Part shown: positions 1 to 7,878 of the stretch, piece after piece
How the letters are laid out: each line of letters starts with the position of its first letter
How positions within the stretch are numbered: position 1 is the first letter of the stretch
Assembly (NCBI GenBank): GCA_031291845.1
Contig: JARLIH010000256.1
Coordinates: 32,729-96,728 of the forward strand
Length of the DNA stretch: 64,000 nt
Source: Isosphaeraceae bacterium
GTDB lineage: Bacteria; Planctomycetota; Planctomycetia; Isosphaerales; Isosphaeraceae
Direction: 5' to 3'
The notes under the pieces: model-generated
Told to the model about the DNA's origin: nothing
The model's database searches: none
What the model saw: only the letters and a program-made list of their open reading frames with translations
Translations under genes and position numbers: made by a program

Positions 1-109
1 CCGCGGGAACGCGTTGCACGACCACCGCGGACGCCCTGGACACTTGGGCCGGCACGTTGCGACTCCTCGTGTTCGCGAAAAGAACCCGACAGGCAAACGT
101 CGTTCAATG

Positions 110-380
110 TGAGTCTGCTGCGAAGGGGCCGAAATCGGCGAAGAGCCCGTCGCGCAAGAACCGGGCGCCATCCCGTTCGGCATTGCGGAGTTCCCACGGG
201 TCGTCCACGAAGTCGAAGAACGACCCACAAACGCGCTCTTGTCAGCCGACAACGCACCTCCTCCGGTCGTTGACGGTGATTGGCCGGGACGAAGCCCCGA
301 ACAGCGCCTGGACTCTGGCGAAGTGCGTACGGGCCTCTCTAATGTAGTCCGCGAATTCAGTTGCCAGTGTGGGAACCTTT
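110..380 (-). pseudogene. possible decayed gene fragment, function unknown
   Basis: On the minus strand one reading frame gives protein-like sequence (ATEFADYIREARTHFARVQ, then an in-frame TGA, then a stretch beginning ERVCGSFFDFVDDPWELRN) ending at a stop near position 110. The frame has no good start, because upstream it runs into palindromic repeat DNA, and it is broken by the internal stop. I read this as a remnant of a gene cut by repeat insertion, but I do not recognise the family. It could equally be chance open frame in GC-rich DNA. Confidence 0.25.
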
Positions 381-534
381 TGCCTCCGCCGCCTACCCCA
401 AAATTTGCCCGGCCCTTGGGAGGGGCCGAATCGATAACAACACGCGCCCGCTTCGATGGGAAAATCGTGCCGCGCGCAGTGCCGGCCTTCAAGAGCGGTT
501 CCCGCCGTAGGGGTCGAGTCCGCGGCTCGGGGCC

Positions 535-846
535 GGAGGATTGCAAAGTCGCGGACCGCCGCGGATTTTGGGACACTCCTCGCTGATCTCCACCGGTTAT
601 CCCTCAGGCGAAGCGGGGCGTCTGGGTGCCATGCCCACAAAGACGGGGGCATGGCACCCAACACCGTTCCTGCTCAGCCGTTTGAGCCGAAACCGCGAGT
701 CGCGGTGGAGATCAGCGAGAAGTCTCGATTTTGGTGTGGCGTTGGTGGCCATTCTAAGCCCCGTCCGGGGCGGGGAACGGTGTCCTCCAAACGACGCGCC
801 GGGTGTGCCACCCAGGATGGGCCCACAATCGACTTTGCAATCCTCC
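535..846. repeat. nested inverted-repeat element (MITE-like)
   Basis: Three pairs of perfect inverted repeats are nested inside one another: 535-551 with 830-846 (17 bp, GGAGGATTGCAAAGTCG), 580-595 with 703-718 (16 bp) and 623-636 with 647-660 (14 bp around a 10-nt loop, TGGGTGCCATGCCC). No credible protein is encoded. The central GGGTGCC...GGCACCC hairpin resembles other copies in this window (near 2045, 5045, 48500 and 51665). The structure fits a non-autonomous palindromic element or its nested insertions. Confidence 0.6.
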
Positions 847-950
847 TGCGGTTCCAGGTTGGGTGTTGGTGAATCGCTCTCCGACCACGTACGATGGCTC
901 GCCGGCACCACTTTGGGATGGCACGAAGTTCGTTTTCATCGGCAGGGACC

Positions 951-2036
951 ATGTTGGCTGGGCTAGAATTCACGTTGGGCGTCTTGATCTGGTGCGGCAC
1001 GCTCTGGGACGGGTTCGCCACGATTGTGCTGCCGCGCACGGTGTCTCCGATGAGACGTCTGTCGGGACGGTTCAATCGGCGGAGCTGGCAGGTCTGGGCC
1101 GTGCTCGGGCGCAGGATTCGGGACCAGGAGCAGCGCCTGAGCTTCCTGGCCGTGTACGGCCCGATCTCGGTGATGCTCCTGCTCATCCTCTGGGCCTGGC
1201 TGATCATCTTCGCGTGGGCCTTGGTCTACCATAGCCTCGGGCCGAGCGTGCAGGGGGCAAACGGCCGTCTCAGTTTCGGCGCCTTGCTGTACGCGAGCGC
1301 CTCCACCTTCCTCACGCTCGGGATGGGCGACGTCACGGCCGCCAATGCGATCGGCCGGTCGTGCCTCCTGCTCGAGGCCGCGTCAGGCTATCTTTTCCTC
1401 GCGCTGGTGATCACGTACATGCCCGTGCTCGAGCAGGCGTACGGGGCGCGCGAGGTCGACAATGTGCTGATCCTCTCGCGTGCCGGCCGGCCGCCGAACG
1501 TGCTCCGATTGCTGCACCGCTACTCCACGCCCGACCGCGCGGAGATCTTGCGCGGATACCTGCACGAGGCCGAGCGCTGGATGGCCGAGATCCTGCAGAC
1601 CCATCTCTCCCACCCCGTGCTCTCGTTTTACCGGGCCCAGCACTGGGGTCAATCGTGGCTCATCTCCCTGACCGTCGTGCTCGACGGCTGCGCCCTCTTG
1701 ATGGTGAGCGGCACGGGATTGTCCGCCGCGCAGGCAAGACTGACTTACCGCATGGGCCTCGGCCTCCTCAAGGACCTGACCGAAGCGCTGGGCATCACGA
1801 TCGATCCACGCGTTCGCACGCGACTGACCGCGTCGGAATTGCCCACCTTCCTCGCGGCCTCGGAGGCCCTGCGGCTCAACCTGAACCTGGAGCCGGCCGC
1901 GTGCGAGGCACTCCTCCGGCTGGTTCGCCGCTACGACGTCTATCTCCTCGCGCTTTCCGAATGGCTCGTCATCCCCCTCCCCTCGTGGACTCCGCCTCCG
2001 CCCGCGGGGGACGAGCCCGACGGGTGCACTGAGTGA
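951..2036 (+). CDS. two-pore-domain-like potassium/ion channel family membrane protein
   Basis: The 361-residue protein has a hydrophobic segment at about 5-27, a second at about 68-94, a pore-loop-like segment at about 110-128 and a third membrane helix at about 135-157, followed by a soluble domain of about 200 residues. The pore loop reads LTLGMGDV (121-128), which resembles the K+-channel selectivity filter T-V-G-Y-G-D with Met in place of Tyr. The family is therefore the Ion_trans_2 type, probably a K+ or other cation channel of the inner membrane. ATG 951 is preferred because CAGGGACC sits just upstream; an ATG at 894 would add 19 unconserved-looking residues overlapping repeat-rich DNA. 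It stands alone, 145 bases before the calcium antiporter. Ion selectivity is inferred and uncertain because of the Tyr-to-Met change. Confidence 0.7.
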   Translation: MLAGLEFTLGVLIWCGTLWDGFATIVLPRTVSPMRRLSGRFNRRSWQVWAVLGRRIRDQEQRLSFLAVYGPISVMLLLILWAWLIIFAWALVYHSLGPSVQGANGRLSFGALLYASASTFLTLGMGDVTAANAIGRSCLLLEAASGYLFLALVITYMPVLEQAYGAREVDNVLILSRAGRPPNVLRLLHRYSTPDRAEILRGYLHEAERWMAEILQTHLSHPVLSFYRAQHWGQSWLISLTVVLDGCALLMVSGTGLSAAQARLTYRMGLGLLKDLTEALGITIDPRVRTRLTASELPTFLAASEALRLNLNLEPAACEALLRLVRRYDVYLLALSEWLVIPLPSWTPPPPAGDEPDGCTE

Positions 2037-2044
2037 CGTACGTC

Positions 2045-2063
2045 GACTCCGGGCGTGCCACCC
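2045..2063 (-). repeat. dispersed 19-bp repeat (GGGTGGCACGCCCGGAGTC family)
   Basis: The reverse complement GGGTGGCACGCCCGGAGTC recurs with single mismatches at 5045-5063 and two at most at 48500-48518. It lies just after the stop of the channel gene. Related GGGTGGC/GCCACCC hairpins occur at 51665-51680 and inside the element at 535-846. Confidence 0.6.
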
Positions 2064-2181
2064 AATGATACACTCAATTCAATATCCAATTGCCATCATC
2101 CGGCGCCCGCTTCATGTCCCGGCCGCGTCCTTGCTCGTATACTGACGGTTTCGTGATGCCCTGGGATGCGGAGCGTTTGCG

Positions 2182-3306
2182 ATGAATCCGAACTGGCTCT
2201 TGGTGTTCGTCCCGATCGGGATCGGTCTGGACTGGTTCGGGGCCAACGCGTCGCTCGTCTTTGCGACCTCCGCGCTCGCAATCGTGCCGCTGGCGGCGCT
2301 GATGGGCGACGCGACCGAAGCGCTCGCTCGGTTCCTGGGCCCGACGATCGGCGGCCTGCTGAACGCGACGCTGGGGAACGCGCCCGAGATCATCATCTCG
2401 TCGTTTGCGCTCCGGGCGGGGCTGGTCGATATCGTGAAGGCATCGTTGGCGGGCTCGATCCTGGGCAACCTGCTGTTGGGCCTTGGCCTCTCGTTCCTCG
2501 CCGGCGGCATCAAGCTGCGCAGGAACCAGCGGTTCGATACCGACGCGGCCCGCACGGCCACGGCCCTGCTCACGCTGGCGACGTTCGGGATGATCATCCC
2601 GGCGGTGACCCAGTTCAACGTCTCGGTCTCCCGCACGATCAGCCGCGAGTGCGCGGTCATCCTATTCGTGGTCTACCTGGCGAGCCTGGCCGCGATCTTC
2701 TGGAACCGGAAGCCGCTCATCGGCAAGGAAGGGGTGAAGGCCGACCTCAAGGAGCGGGAACGACGGCCCGACGAGGTGCGCGACGAGCCGGAACCAGGCT
2801 GGAGCCGGAACAAGGCGCTCGCCGTACTGGCGGCAGTCGCGATCGTGCTGGCGATCATGAGCGAGGTGTTGACCGGGTCCGTCCGTCCGGCGGCCGCGGG
2901 TCTGCACTTGACGCCGCGCTTCGCCGGCATGTTCCTGCTCGCGACGGTCGGGAACGCGGCCGAGCTGTTCAACGCGGTCCGCTTCGCCCGCAAGGACCAG
3001 ATGGACCTCGCCATCGGGGTGACGGTCGGGGCGAGCACCCAGGTGGGACTGCTGGTCGCGCCCGTGCTGGTGTTCGTCGGTATGCTGATGGGTCAAAACA
3101 TGGACCTGATCTTCTCCCCGCTTGAGCTGATCGCGATCGTGATGGCCGTATATGTGGCGCGGAACCTGATCTACGACGGTGAATCGAGCTGGCTGGAAGG
3201 CCTGATCCTGGTCGCCGTGTACTGCATGTTCGGGATCGGGTTCCTGCACCGTCCCGAGACCGACCGGGCCGATCCGCCGCTCGTGCCCGCCACGGCCCGG
3301 CCCTGA
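2182..3306 (+). CDS. cax: calcium/proton antiporter (CaCA/CAX family)
   Basis: This 374-residue polytopic protein matches the Ca2+/H+ exchanger branch of the CaCA superfamily, which exports cytosolic Ca2+ across the inner membrane in exchange for protons. Both signature repeats are visible: the first around residues 42-71 (GDATEAL, then GGLLNATLGNAPE with the acidic Glu69) and the second around 254-295 (GNAAELFNAV followed by GASTQVGLLVAPVLVF). The N-terminal and C-terminal halves each carry about five hydrophobic helices, linked by a charged loop at about 185-210 (KADLKERERRPDEVRDE). Length fits bacterial CAX proteins. The start ATG lies shortly after a short AT-containing gap. The gene is convergent with the next one, so it is probably transcribed alone. 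Confidence 0.92.
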   Translation: MNPNWLLVFVPIGIGLDWFGANASLVFATSALAIVPLAALMGDATEALARFLGPTIGGLLNATLGNAPEIIISSFALRAGLVDIVKASLAGSILGNLLLGLGLSFLAGGIKLRRNQRFDTDAARTATALLTLATFGMIIPAVTQFNVSVSRTISRECAVILFVVYLASLAAIFWNRKPLIGKEGVKADLKERERRPDEVRDEPEPGWSRNKALAVLAAVAIVLAIMSEVLTGSVRPAAAGLHLTPRFAGMFLLATVGNAAELFNAVRFARKDQMDLAIGVTVGASTQVGLLVAPVLVFVGMLMGQNMDLIFSPLELIAIVMAVYVARNLIYDGESSWLEGLILVAVYCMFGIGFLHRPETDRADPPLVPATARP

Positions 3307-3320
3307 CGGGCCGCGGCTGT

Positions 3321-3341
3321 GGCGGGCGGCGGCCGCCCGCC
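3321..3341. terminator. GC-rich hairpin between convergent genes
   Basis: GGCGGGCGGC at 3321-3330 pairs perfectly with 3332-3341, directly after the antiporter stop and before the convergent gene end at 3401. It has no T-tract, so Rho-independent action is doubtful. It may only stabilise 3' ends. Confidence 0.35.
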
Positions 3342-3400
3342 GCACTCCAAAGGTAGGTCCCCAGCTTCCCGAAATCGTTACGGCGATCGCCGCGGAGGTG

Positions 3401-4222
3401 CTACGCGGCCTTCGGTTCGGCCTTCTCGTCTTTCGGCTTGGCCCCGTCGTCACCCTTGGGCTCTTCCTTCGCCGCGGGTGCCTCGTCGGGCTTGGGCGTT
3501 TTCTTCGGCTCCTCCGGCTGCTCGCTTTTCTCCGCCTCTTCGTCGGCCTTTGCGCGGGGCATGATGATGAGTTTGCCGTCCTTCACCTCGATGCTCTCGA
3601 GCTTGCGGATCGCCGCGGCGTTCTCCGGGTTGTCCGCATAGCCCGCCGCGAGGTTCTGTGTGCGGAACGACCCGAGCGCATCATCCGACACCGGCTTGCC
3701 GTTGACCTCGAGCGCGTCCAGCGTGACGAAGAGCTTCCCGTTCGTGAGCATAACGGCGAAGCTCGCCTTGCCGTTCAAGTACCGCCCCTTCAGGCCGGGG
3801 AGCTTGATCTCATCGAGCGGGAGGCTGATCTGCCCCTGGATCTTGTCCCCGGGGATCTCGACGTGCAGCCGGTTCTTGAATTCCGGGTTCTTCGCGATCA
3901 GCGCGTTGATCTCGTCGGCGGTCAGCACGAGCGGCTTGACGTCCTTCCCGGTGTCGAGCGACTTCTTGAACGCGTCGACCCGCGCATCCAGGGCCTCGGC
4001 CTCCGCCGCCGGCAGCTCGACCTTCGGCAGCTCCATGGGCGTTGTGGAGGTGTATTGCTGGACCATGCGCGTGTAGTAGCGATAGGTGCTGAAGGCCGCC
4101 AGCCCGATCAGCACGAGGACCACCAGCGAGACGCACACCGCGGTCACGCAACCGTAGAACAAGCACCCGCGCGGCTGCTTTACGGGTTCGGTCGGCTCGA
4201 TCGGCGGCTCATATTCGTCCAC
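3401..4222 (-). CDS. single-pass membrane protein, function unknown
   Basis: The product of about 273 residues starts with a short acidic/proline-rich cytoplasmic part (VDEYEPPIEPTEP), one membrane helix at about 22-45 (CVTAVCVSLVVLVLIGLAAF), then an external domain of about 170 residues, and a highly charged low-complexity tail rich in Lys, Glu, Pro and Ala. The GTG at 4222 is chosen because GGAGG lies 6-7 bases upstream; the longer frame from 4294 lacks such a site. The external domain has a regular alpha/beta look (LTADEINALIAKNPEFKN, GKLFVTLDALEVNGKPV), and I do not recognise the family. The gene is isolated and convergent with the calcium antiporter. Function is not known. Confidence 0.75.
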   Translation of the reverse strand: MDEYEPPIEPTEPVKQPRGCLFYGCVTAVCVSLVVLVLIGLAAFSTYRYYTRMVQQYTSTTPMELPKVELPAAEAEALDARVDAFKKSLDTGKDVKPLVLTADEINALIAKNPEFKNRLHVEIPGDKIQGQISLPLDEIKLPGLKGRYLNGKASFAVMLTNGKLFVTLDALEVNGKPVSDDALGSFRTQNLAAGYADNPENAAAIRKLESIEVKDGKLIIMPRAKADEEAEKSEQPEEPKKTPKPDEAPAAKEEPKGDDGAKPKDEKAEPKAA

Positions 4223-4469
4223 GGGGGCCTCCTCGCCATTTGTACGGCATAGCTCGGCGCGGTTCGCACGGCCATGCGCTGAGAGTCGGGTCAATCATCC
4301 GGAAGGGTCGTCGACGATGATAACCGCGCCGGCACCCCGATGCACGGCCCCGCCGGATGAGCGGCTCACCGCGAGATCTCATTGAATCGCCGCGCGGAGG
4401 AATTACACTGGGTCTGCGTTCGCGACGGCTCCTGATGTGCCGGAGCCGCGACGGCTTGAGGACCCTCGC

Positions 4470-5000
4470 ATGGCGACGACCGAAACCACCGCGTTCAACG
4501 CGCGGGCGCTGGCGCAACTGCTCAGCGCCGAGAAATTGTACCGCACTTACTTTGCGCCGGGCGGTCTGTTCTTCATCCGCGTCGGCGGACCCAGGCACGA
4601 CCAGACGGCCATCCACTTCGGCCTGATCGGCCTGCTGATCTCGTCGCTCACGATGAAGGGCCGGATGAAGAAAGTCGAGGCGAAGATCGCCGCGATGGAC
4701 CAGCAGACGCTCCGCGATCGGCTGGAAGATCACGCGGACAACTTCAGCGCGCGGTTCGAGAACATCATCTCGTCACGCATCGAGCCGACCGCGACGATCT
4801 CCCTGAAGAGCCCCGGCAAACACTTCGGGCGCTGGTTCGTCGATTTCGAGGACCGGAAGAAGATGCTCTTGCAGTTCGACACCCTCGACGACATGCACGT
4901 CGCGGTCGCGGAGCTGCCGAAGGTACTCGGCGCCAAGCACGAAAACCGGGTCGAGTGGCACGATCAGAAAAACAAGTACGTCAAAAAACGGGCGACGTGA
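4470..5000 (+). CDS. conserved hypothetical protein
   Basis: A 176-residue protein starting MATTETTAFNARALAQLLSA. The N-terminal half contains a hydrophobic stretch (FGLIGLLISSLTMKGRMKKVEAKIAAM) that is too short and charged to be a sure membrane helix. The C-terminal half is mixed and basic (GKHFGRWFVDFEDRKKMLLQFDTLDDM...) and ends KNKYVKKRAT. The longer frame from 4437 would add 11 residues; the ATG at 4470 is preferred because the sequence before it is not protein-like. I do not recognise a domain. It is divergent from the gene at 3401-4222 and convergent with the hydroxylase, so it is probably monocistronic. Confidence 0.65.
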   Translation: MATTETTAFNARALAQLLSAEKLYRTYFAPGGLFFIRVGGPRHDQTAIHFGLIGLLISSLTMKGRMKKVEAKIAAMDQQTLRDRLEDHADNFSARFENIISSRIEPTATISLKSPGKHFGRWFVDFEDRKKMLLQFDTLDDMHVAVAELPKVLGAKHENRVEWHDQKNKYVKKRAT

Positions 5001-5044
5001 GCGCGGACGGTCGCGAGGTCGGGACTCTGGCAAGCCGGCCGGCG

Positions 5045-5076
5045 GGGTAGCACGCCCGGAGTCATCGACGGGCGTG
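5045..5076 (+). repeat. dispersed repeat copy with hairpin, possible terminator
   Basis: The copy GGGTAGCACGCCCGGAGTC (5045-5063) differs at one position from the copy at 2045-2063. CACGCCCG (5051-5058) pairs with CGGGCGTG (5069-5076). It lies between two convergent genes and could act as a bidirectional transcript end. Confidence 0.5.
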
Positions 5077-5115
5077 GTCGCCTCGCCCTCGACGGCGCAA
5101 CGTCGCGCTCCGACG

Positions 5116-5964
5116 TCAATCCGACTTTACCGCCGAGACCGTTGCCGGCACGGGCCACGCGGTCTCGGCGGGGGCCGGTTGACGGGAAGGGCGGGTCGTC
5201 ACCGCGGCGAAGCGGCCTTCGTAGTCCGGGTGGTTCGTGCCGCAGAGCCGGTCCCAGACGTTGAAGTAGAGGCCGAAATTCGCGACCACCTTCTCGTGGT
5301 GCAGGGCGTGGTGCGTCGGCGTGTTCAAGAACTTCCCCGCCCAGGTCCCGAGGAACCAGCGCGGGAAGATCTCGTAACCGGAGTGGCCGAACACGTTGAA
5401 AGCGATCTGCCACGTCATGAAGAAGAGGAACGCCGAATAGTGCATCGGCACCGTGTAGACGAGCAGCGGCCCGATCCCTGCCTGAACGAACGCCTCGGGA
5501 ATGCTGAAGCTGTAGGCCGCCCAGGGGGTCGGGTTGCCGGAGAGGTGGTGCGTGCGATGCACCCGGCGGAACAGCCGAGGGTGGTGCATCAGGCGGTGCG
5601 TCCAGTAGAAGTAGGCGTCGTGGATCACGATGCAGAGGACGATGCTGGCGGCGAACCATTCCCAGCCGTGCCGGTCGATCGGCTGGTAGAGCCGCGTGCG
5701 GAGGCCGCCCCACCGGATGAAAACGGTCGCGCCGCTGGTCAGGCCGAAGGCCAGCAGGCTCAAGAGCGACTGGCGGATCTCGAACGGAACCTGCCCGCGA
5801 CCTGGTGGCCGGGGGTTGATCTTGCGGGCCTGGGCACGCCGCCGGAACAGCGCGTAAAAACAGAGCCAGACGATGCCCGCCAGCGCGGCATACCAGACGA
5901 AGCCGCCGAAGGCGAACTCCCACGTCTCGGACAGGGCCCGGAGGATCACCTTGCGGAGTGTCAC
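5116..5964 (-). CDS. sterol desaturase / fatty acid hydroxylase family protein
   Basis: A 282-residue integral membrane protein of the fatty-acid-hydroxylase superfamily, whose members use a di-iron centre held by eight or more histidines to oxidise lipids in the membrane. The histidine clusters are visible: HDAYFYWTHRLMHH, then RRVHRTHH, and near the C-terminus HALHHE and CGTNHPDYEGRF. Four to five hydrophobic helices separate them. The start is GTG at 5964, with GGGAG seven bases upstream. Planctomycetes make sterols and hopanoids in some lineages, but nothing here identifies the substrate. The neighbouring aldo/keto reductase is co-directional with a gap of 36 bases, so the two may form a small operon in which the reductase is transcribed first. 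Confidence 0.88.
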   Translation of the reverse strand: MTLRKVILRALSETWEFAFGGFVWYAALAGIVWLCFYALFRRRAQARKINPRPPGRGQVPFEIRQSLLSLLAFGLTSGATVFIRWGGLRTRLYQPIDRHGWEWFAASIVLCIVIHDAYFYWTHRLMHHPRLFRRVHRTHHLSGNPTPWAAYSFSIPEAFVQAGIGPLLVYTVPMHYSAFLFFMTWQIAFNVFGHSGYEIFPRWFLGTWAGKFLNTPTHHALHHEKVVANFGLYFNVWDRLCGTNHPDYEGRFAAVTTRPSRQPAPAETAWPVPATVSAVKSD

Positions 5965-6000
5965 GTGTCGCTCCCGACGAGCCGTTGATGTAACCGGTCG

Positions 6001-6948
6001 TCACGCGCTGGCGTCGTTCAGCAGGGCAATCGCCTCGGCGTCCAGGACCAGGCGCGTCCCCTCGATCAGGTCGTCGAGCTGCTCGACACGCGTCGCGCTC
6101 GCGATCGGGGCCGTGATGCTCGGACGGGCCAGCAGCCAGGCGATCGCCACACGGGTCGGATTCGCGCCATGGCGCTGGGCGACCTCGTCAAGCGCCCCGA
6201 GAATACGGAACCCGCGCTCGTTCAAGTACTTCTTGACCCCCTGCCCCCGCGCGCTCTGCCCCAGGTCCGCGTCCGAGCGGTACTTTCCGGTCAGGAACCC
6301 GCTCGCCAGCGCGTAGTACGGGATGACGCCCAGGCCGGCCGCCGCGCACACCGGTTCGAGCTCGGCCTCGTACCGGGCCCGTTCGCACAGGTTGTAGTGC
6401 GGCTGAAGGCACGCGTACGCCGGGATGCCGCGCTCGCGGCTGATCGCAAGCGCCTCGGCCAGCCGGGACGCTGAGTAGTTCGACGCGCCGATCGCCCTGA
6501 TTTTCCCTTGCGCGATCAACTCCGCGAATGCCCCCAGGGTCTCGTCGAGCGGCGTTGCCTCGTCGTCGGTATGGGCCTGGTACAGGTCGATGTAATCGGT
6601 CCGCAGCCGCTGGAGCGACCGCTCCACCGCGCGCAAGAGGTACGACCGCGACAGCCCCTTCTCGCCCGGCCCCATCTCCAGCCCCACCTTCGTGGCGATC
6701 ACCACCTTGTCGCGGTTGCCGCGCTGTTGGAGCCACTTGCCGAGGATCGTCTCCGACTCCCCGCCCTGGTTCCCCGGCGCCCACCGGGAGTAGACGTCGG
6801 CCGTGTCGATGAAGTTGAACCCGCCCGCGACGAACGCGTCGAGCACCCGGAACGACGTCGCCTCGTCGGCCGTCCAGCCGAAGACGTTCCCGCCGAGCAC
6901 CAGCGGTGCGACGTTCAGGCCTGATTTCCCCAGCGTGCGCGACGGCAT
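6001..6948 (-). CDS. aldo/keto reductase
   Basis: A 315-residue NADPH-dependent oxidoreductase of the aldo/keto reductase superfamily (TIM barrel). The catalytic tetrad is visible: Asp and Tyr in FIDTADVYSRW, Lys in VVIATKVG and His in LYQAHTDD. The NADPH-binding loop near the end (ARPSITAPIASATRVEQL) fits the bacterial stress-type (YghZ/Tas-like) branch. ATG 6948 is chosen because GAGG sits nine bases upstream and the fold starts at once (MPSRTLGKSGLNVAPLVLGG); the open frame continues upstream to 7248 without family resemblance. It precedes the hydroxylase on the same strand and may share its transcript. The physiological substrate cannot be told from sequence. Confidence 0.92.
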   Translation of the reverse strand: MPSRTLGKSGLNVAPLVLGGNVFGWTADEATSFRVLDAFVAGGFNFIDTADVYSRWAPGNQGGESETILGKWLQQRGNRDKVVIATKVGLEMGPGEKGLSRSYLLRAVERSLQRLRTDYIDLYQAHTDDEATPLDETLGAFAELIAQGKIRAIGASNYSASRLAEALAISRERGIPAYACLQPHYNLCERARYEAELEPVCAAAGLGVIPYYALASGFLTGKYRSDADLGQSARGQGVKKYLNERGFRILGALDEVAQRHGANPTRVAIAWLLARPSITAPIASATRVEQLDDLIEGTRLVLDAEAIALLNDASA

Positions 6949-7133
6949 GACCGGCCCCTCTTCGACAACCCGACCCCCGGCGCGGGATCGCGCCGAACTT
7001 CTCCCGCCCAGCATAGGTGGGTAGCGCAAAGGTCGCAACCTGAGAGTGCTGTTGGGCCCTTCGTACTGGCTCGCCTCAAATTGCCGTTCACCACTCGGGA
7101 CGGTACGATAATCGGTGGGAGGCACGAGCCAAA

Positions 7134-7400
7134 ATGGTGACGACGGTCGAACAACTTCTGGCCCGGCTCGGCTCGGGAATCGAGTCGACGCCCGGCGTCT
7201 GTGGCGGAGACCCACGAATCGCGGGTACGCGTATTCCGGTGTGGACACTGGAGCAATACCGGCGGCTCGGTTTGTCTGAGGCGCAAATCCTGGAGGCCTT
7301 CCCGGGACTGCGAGCCGCTGACCTGGTCAATGTCTGGTCCTACGTCGCCGGTCATCCCGACGAAGTCGATCGCCTGATCCGCGAGAACGAGCAGGCGTAG
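7134..7400 (+). CDS. DUF433 antitoxin-like protein
   Basis: This 88-residue protein carries the DUF433 signature: GVCGGDPRIAGTRIPVWTL followed by LGLSEAQILEAFPGLRAADLVNVWSYVAGHPDEVDRLI. DUF433 proteins are winged-helix/VapB-like DNA-binding antitoxins normally encoded upstream of a PIN-like DUF5615 protein, as here. Only three bases separate it from the next start codon, so the pair is surely one operon. Autoregulation by antitoxin binding to its own promoter is expected from the family; no clear operator palindrome was picked out upstream. Confidence 0.88.
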   Translation: MVTTVEQLLARLGSGIESTPGVCGGDPRIAGTRIPVWTLEQYRRLGLSEAQILEAFPGLRAADLVNVWSYVAGHPDEVDRLIRENEQA

Positions 7401-7403
7401 CCG

Positions 7404-7745
7404 TTGGCCCGCCTCTATGCTGACGAGAATTTCCCCTACCCGGCCGTCGAAGCCTCGCGGCGACTGGGGCACGACGTCTTGACGGCCCGGGAAGCCGGCC
7501 AGGCTGGCCTCGGAATCCCTGACGACGAAGTCCTCTCGTTCGCGCACGCGCACGCCCGAGCTGTGTTGACGCATAACCGCGAGCATTTCCGCAACCTGCA
7601 CGAGGCAGGCTCGCCGCACAGTGGCCTGGTTCTTTGCACCGAGGATGCGAACTTCCCTTCTCTCGCGGCACGCGTCCACCAGGCTTTGTCAGTCGCGGGC
7701 GACCTAACCGGGCAACTCATCCGGATCAATCGACCGTCCGGATGA
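7404..7745 (+). CDS. DUF5615 PIN-like toxin protein
   Basis: A 113-residue Mut7-C/PIN-like (DUF5615) protein. Typical motifs are the N-terminal LYADENFPYPAVEASRRLGHDV with acidic D-E, the central DDEVLSFAHAHARAVLTHNREHF, and the C-terminal SGLVLCTED. The fold is that of PIN-domain RNases and the conserved acids suggest a metal-dependent nuclease, although activity is little tested in this family. Translation starts at TTG 7404, immediately after the antitoxin stop, so expression is probably coupled and low. Together with the DUF433 gene it forms a type II toxin-antitoxin module. Confidence 0.87.
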   Translation: MARLYADENFPYPAVEASRRLGHDVLTAREAGQAGLGIPDDEVLSFAHAHARAVLTHNREHFRNLHEAGSPHSGLVLCTEDANFPSLAARVHQALSVAGDLTGQLIRINRPSG

Positions 7746-7878
7746 GGCAATGGAGCCAGAGTCGCGTAAGGTCGACGAAGGCCAGGAACGTGGTCATGAT
7801 TCCTTGATCTGAATTCAACGGCTCCCCACCGCGTTTCGGCTACGGATCCGGTTCCGCAACCTCCGCCGCGCCGACCGT

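Larger units (their letters stand above)
1..950. other. long region without an intact gene
   Basis: Apart from the possible gene remnant and the nested inverted repeat described separately, this stretch holds no open frame with a credible start, ribosome-binding site or recognisable protein. Overlapping open frames on both strands reflect high GC and palindromic repeats. The promoter of the channel-like gene starting at 951 should lie in its last 100 bases. Confidence 0.5.
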
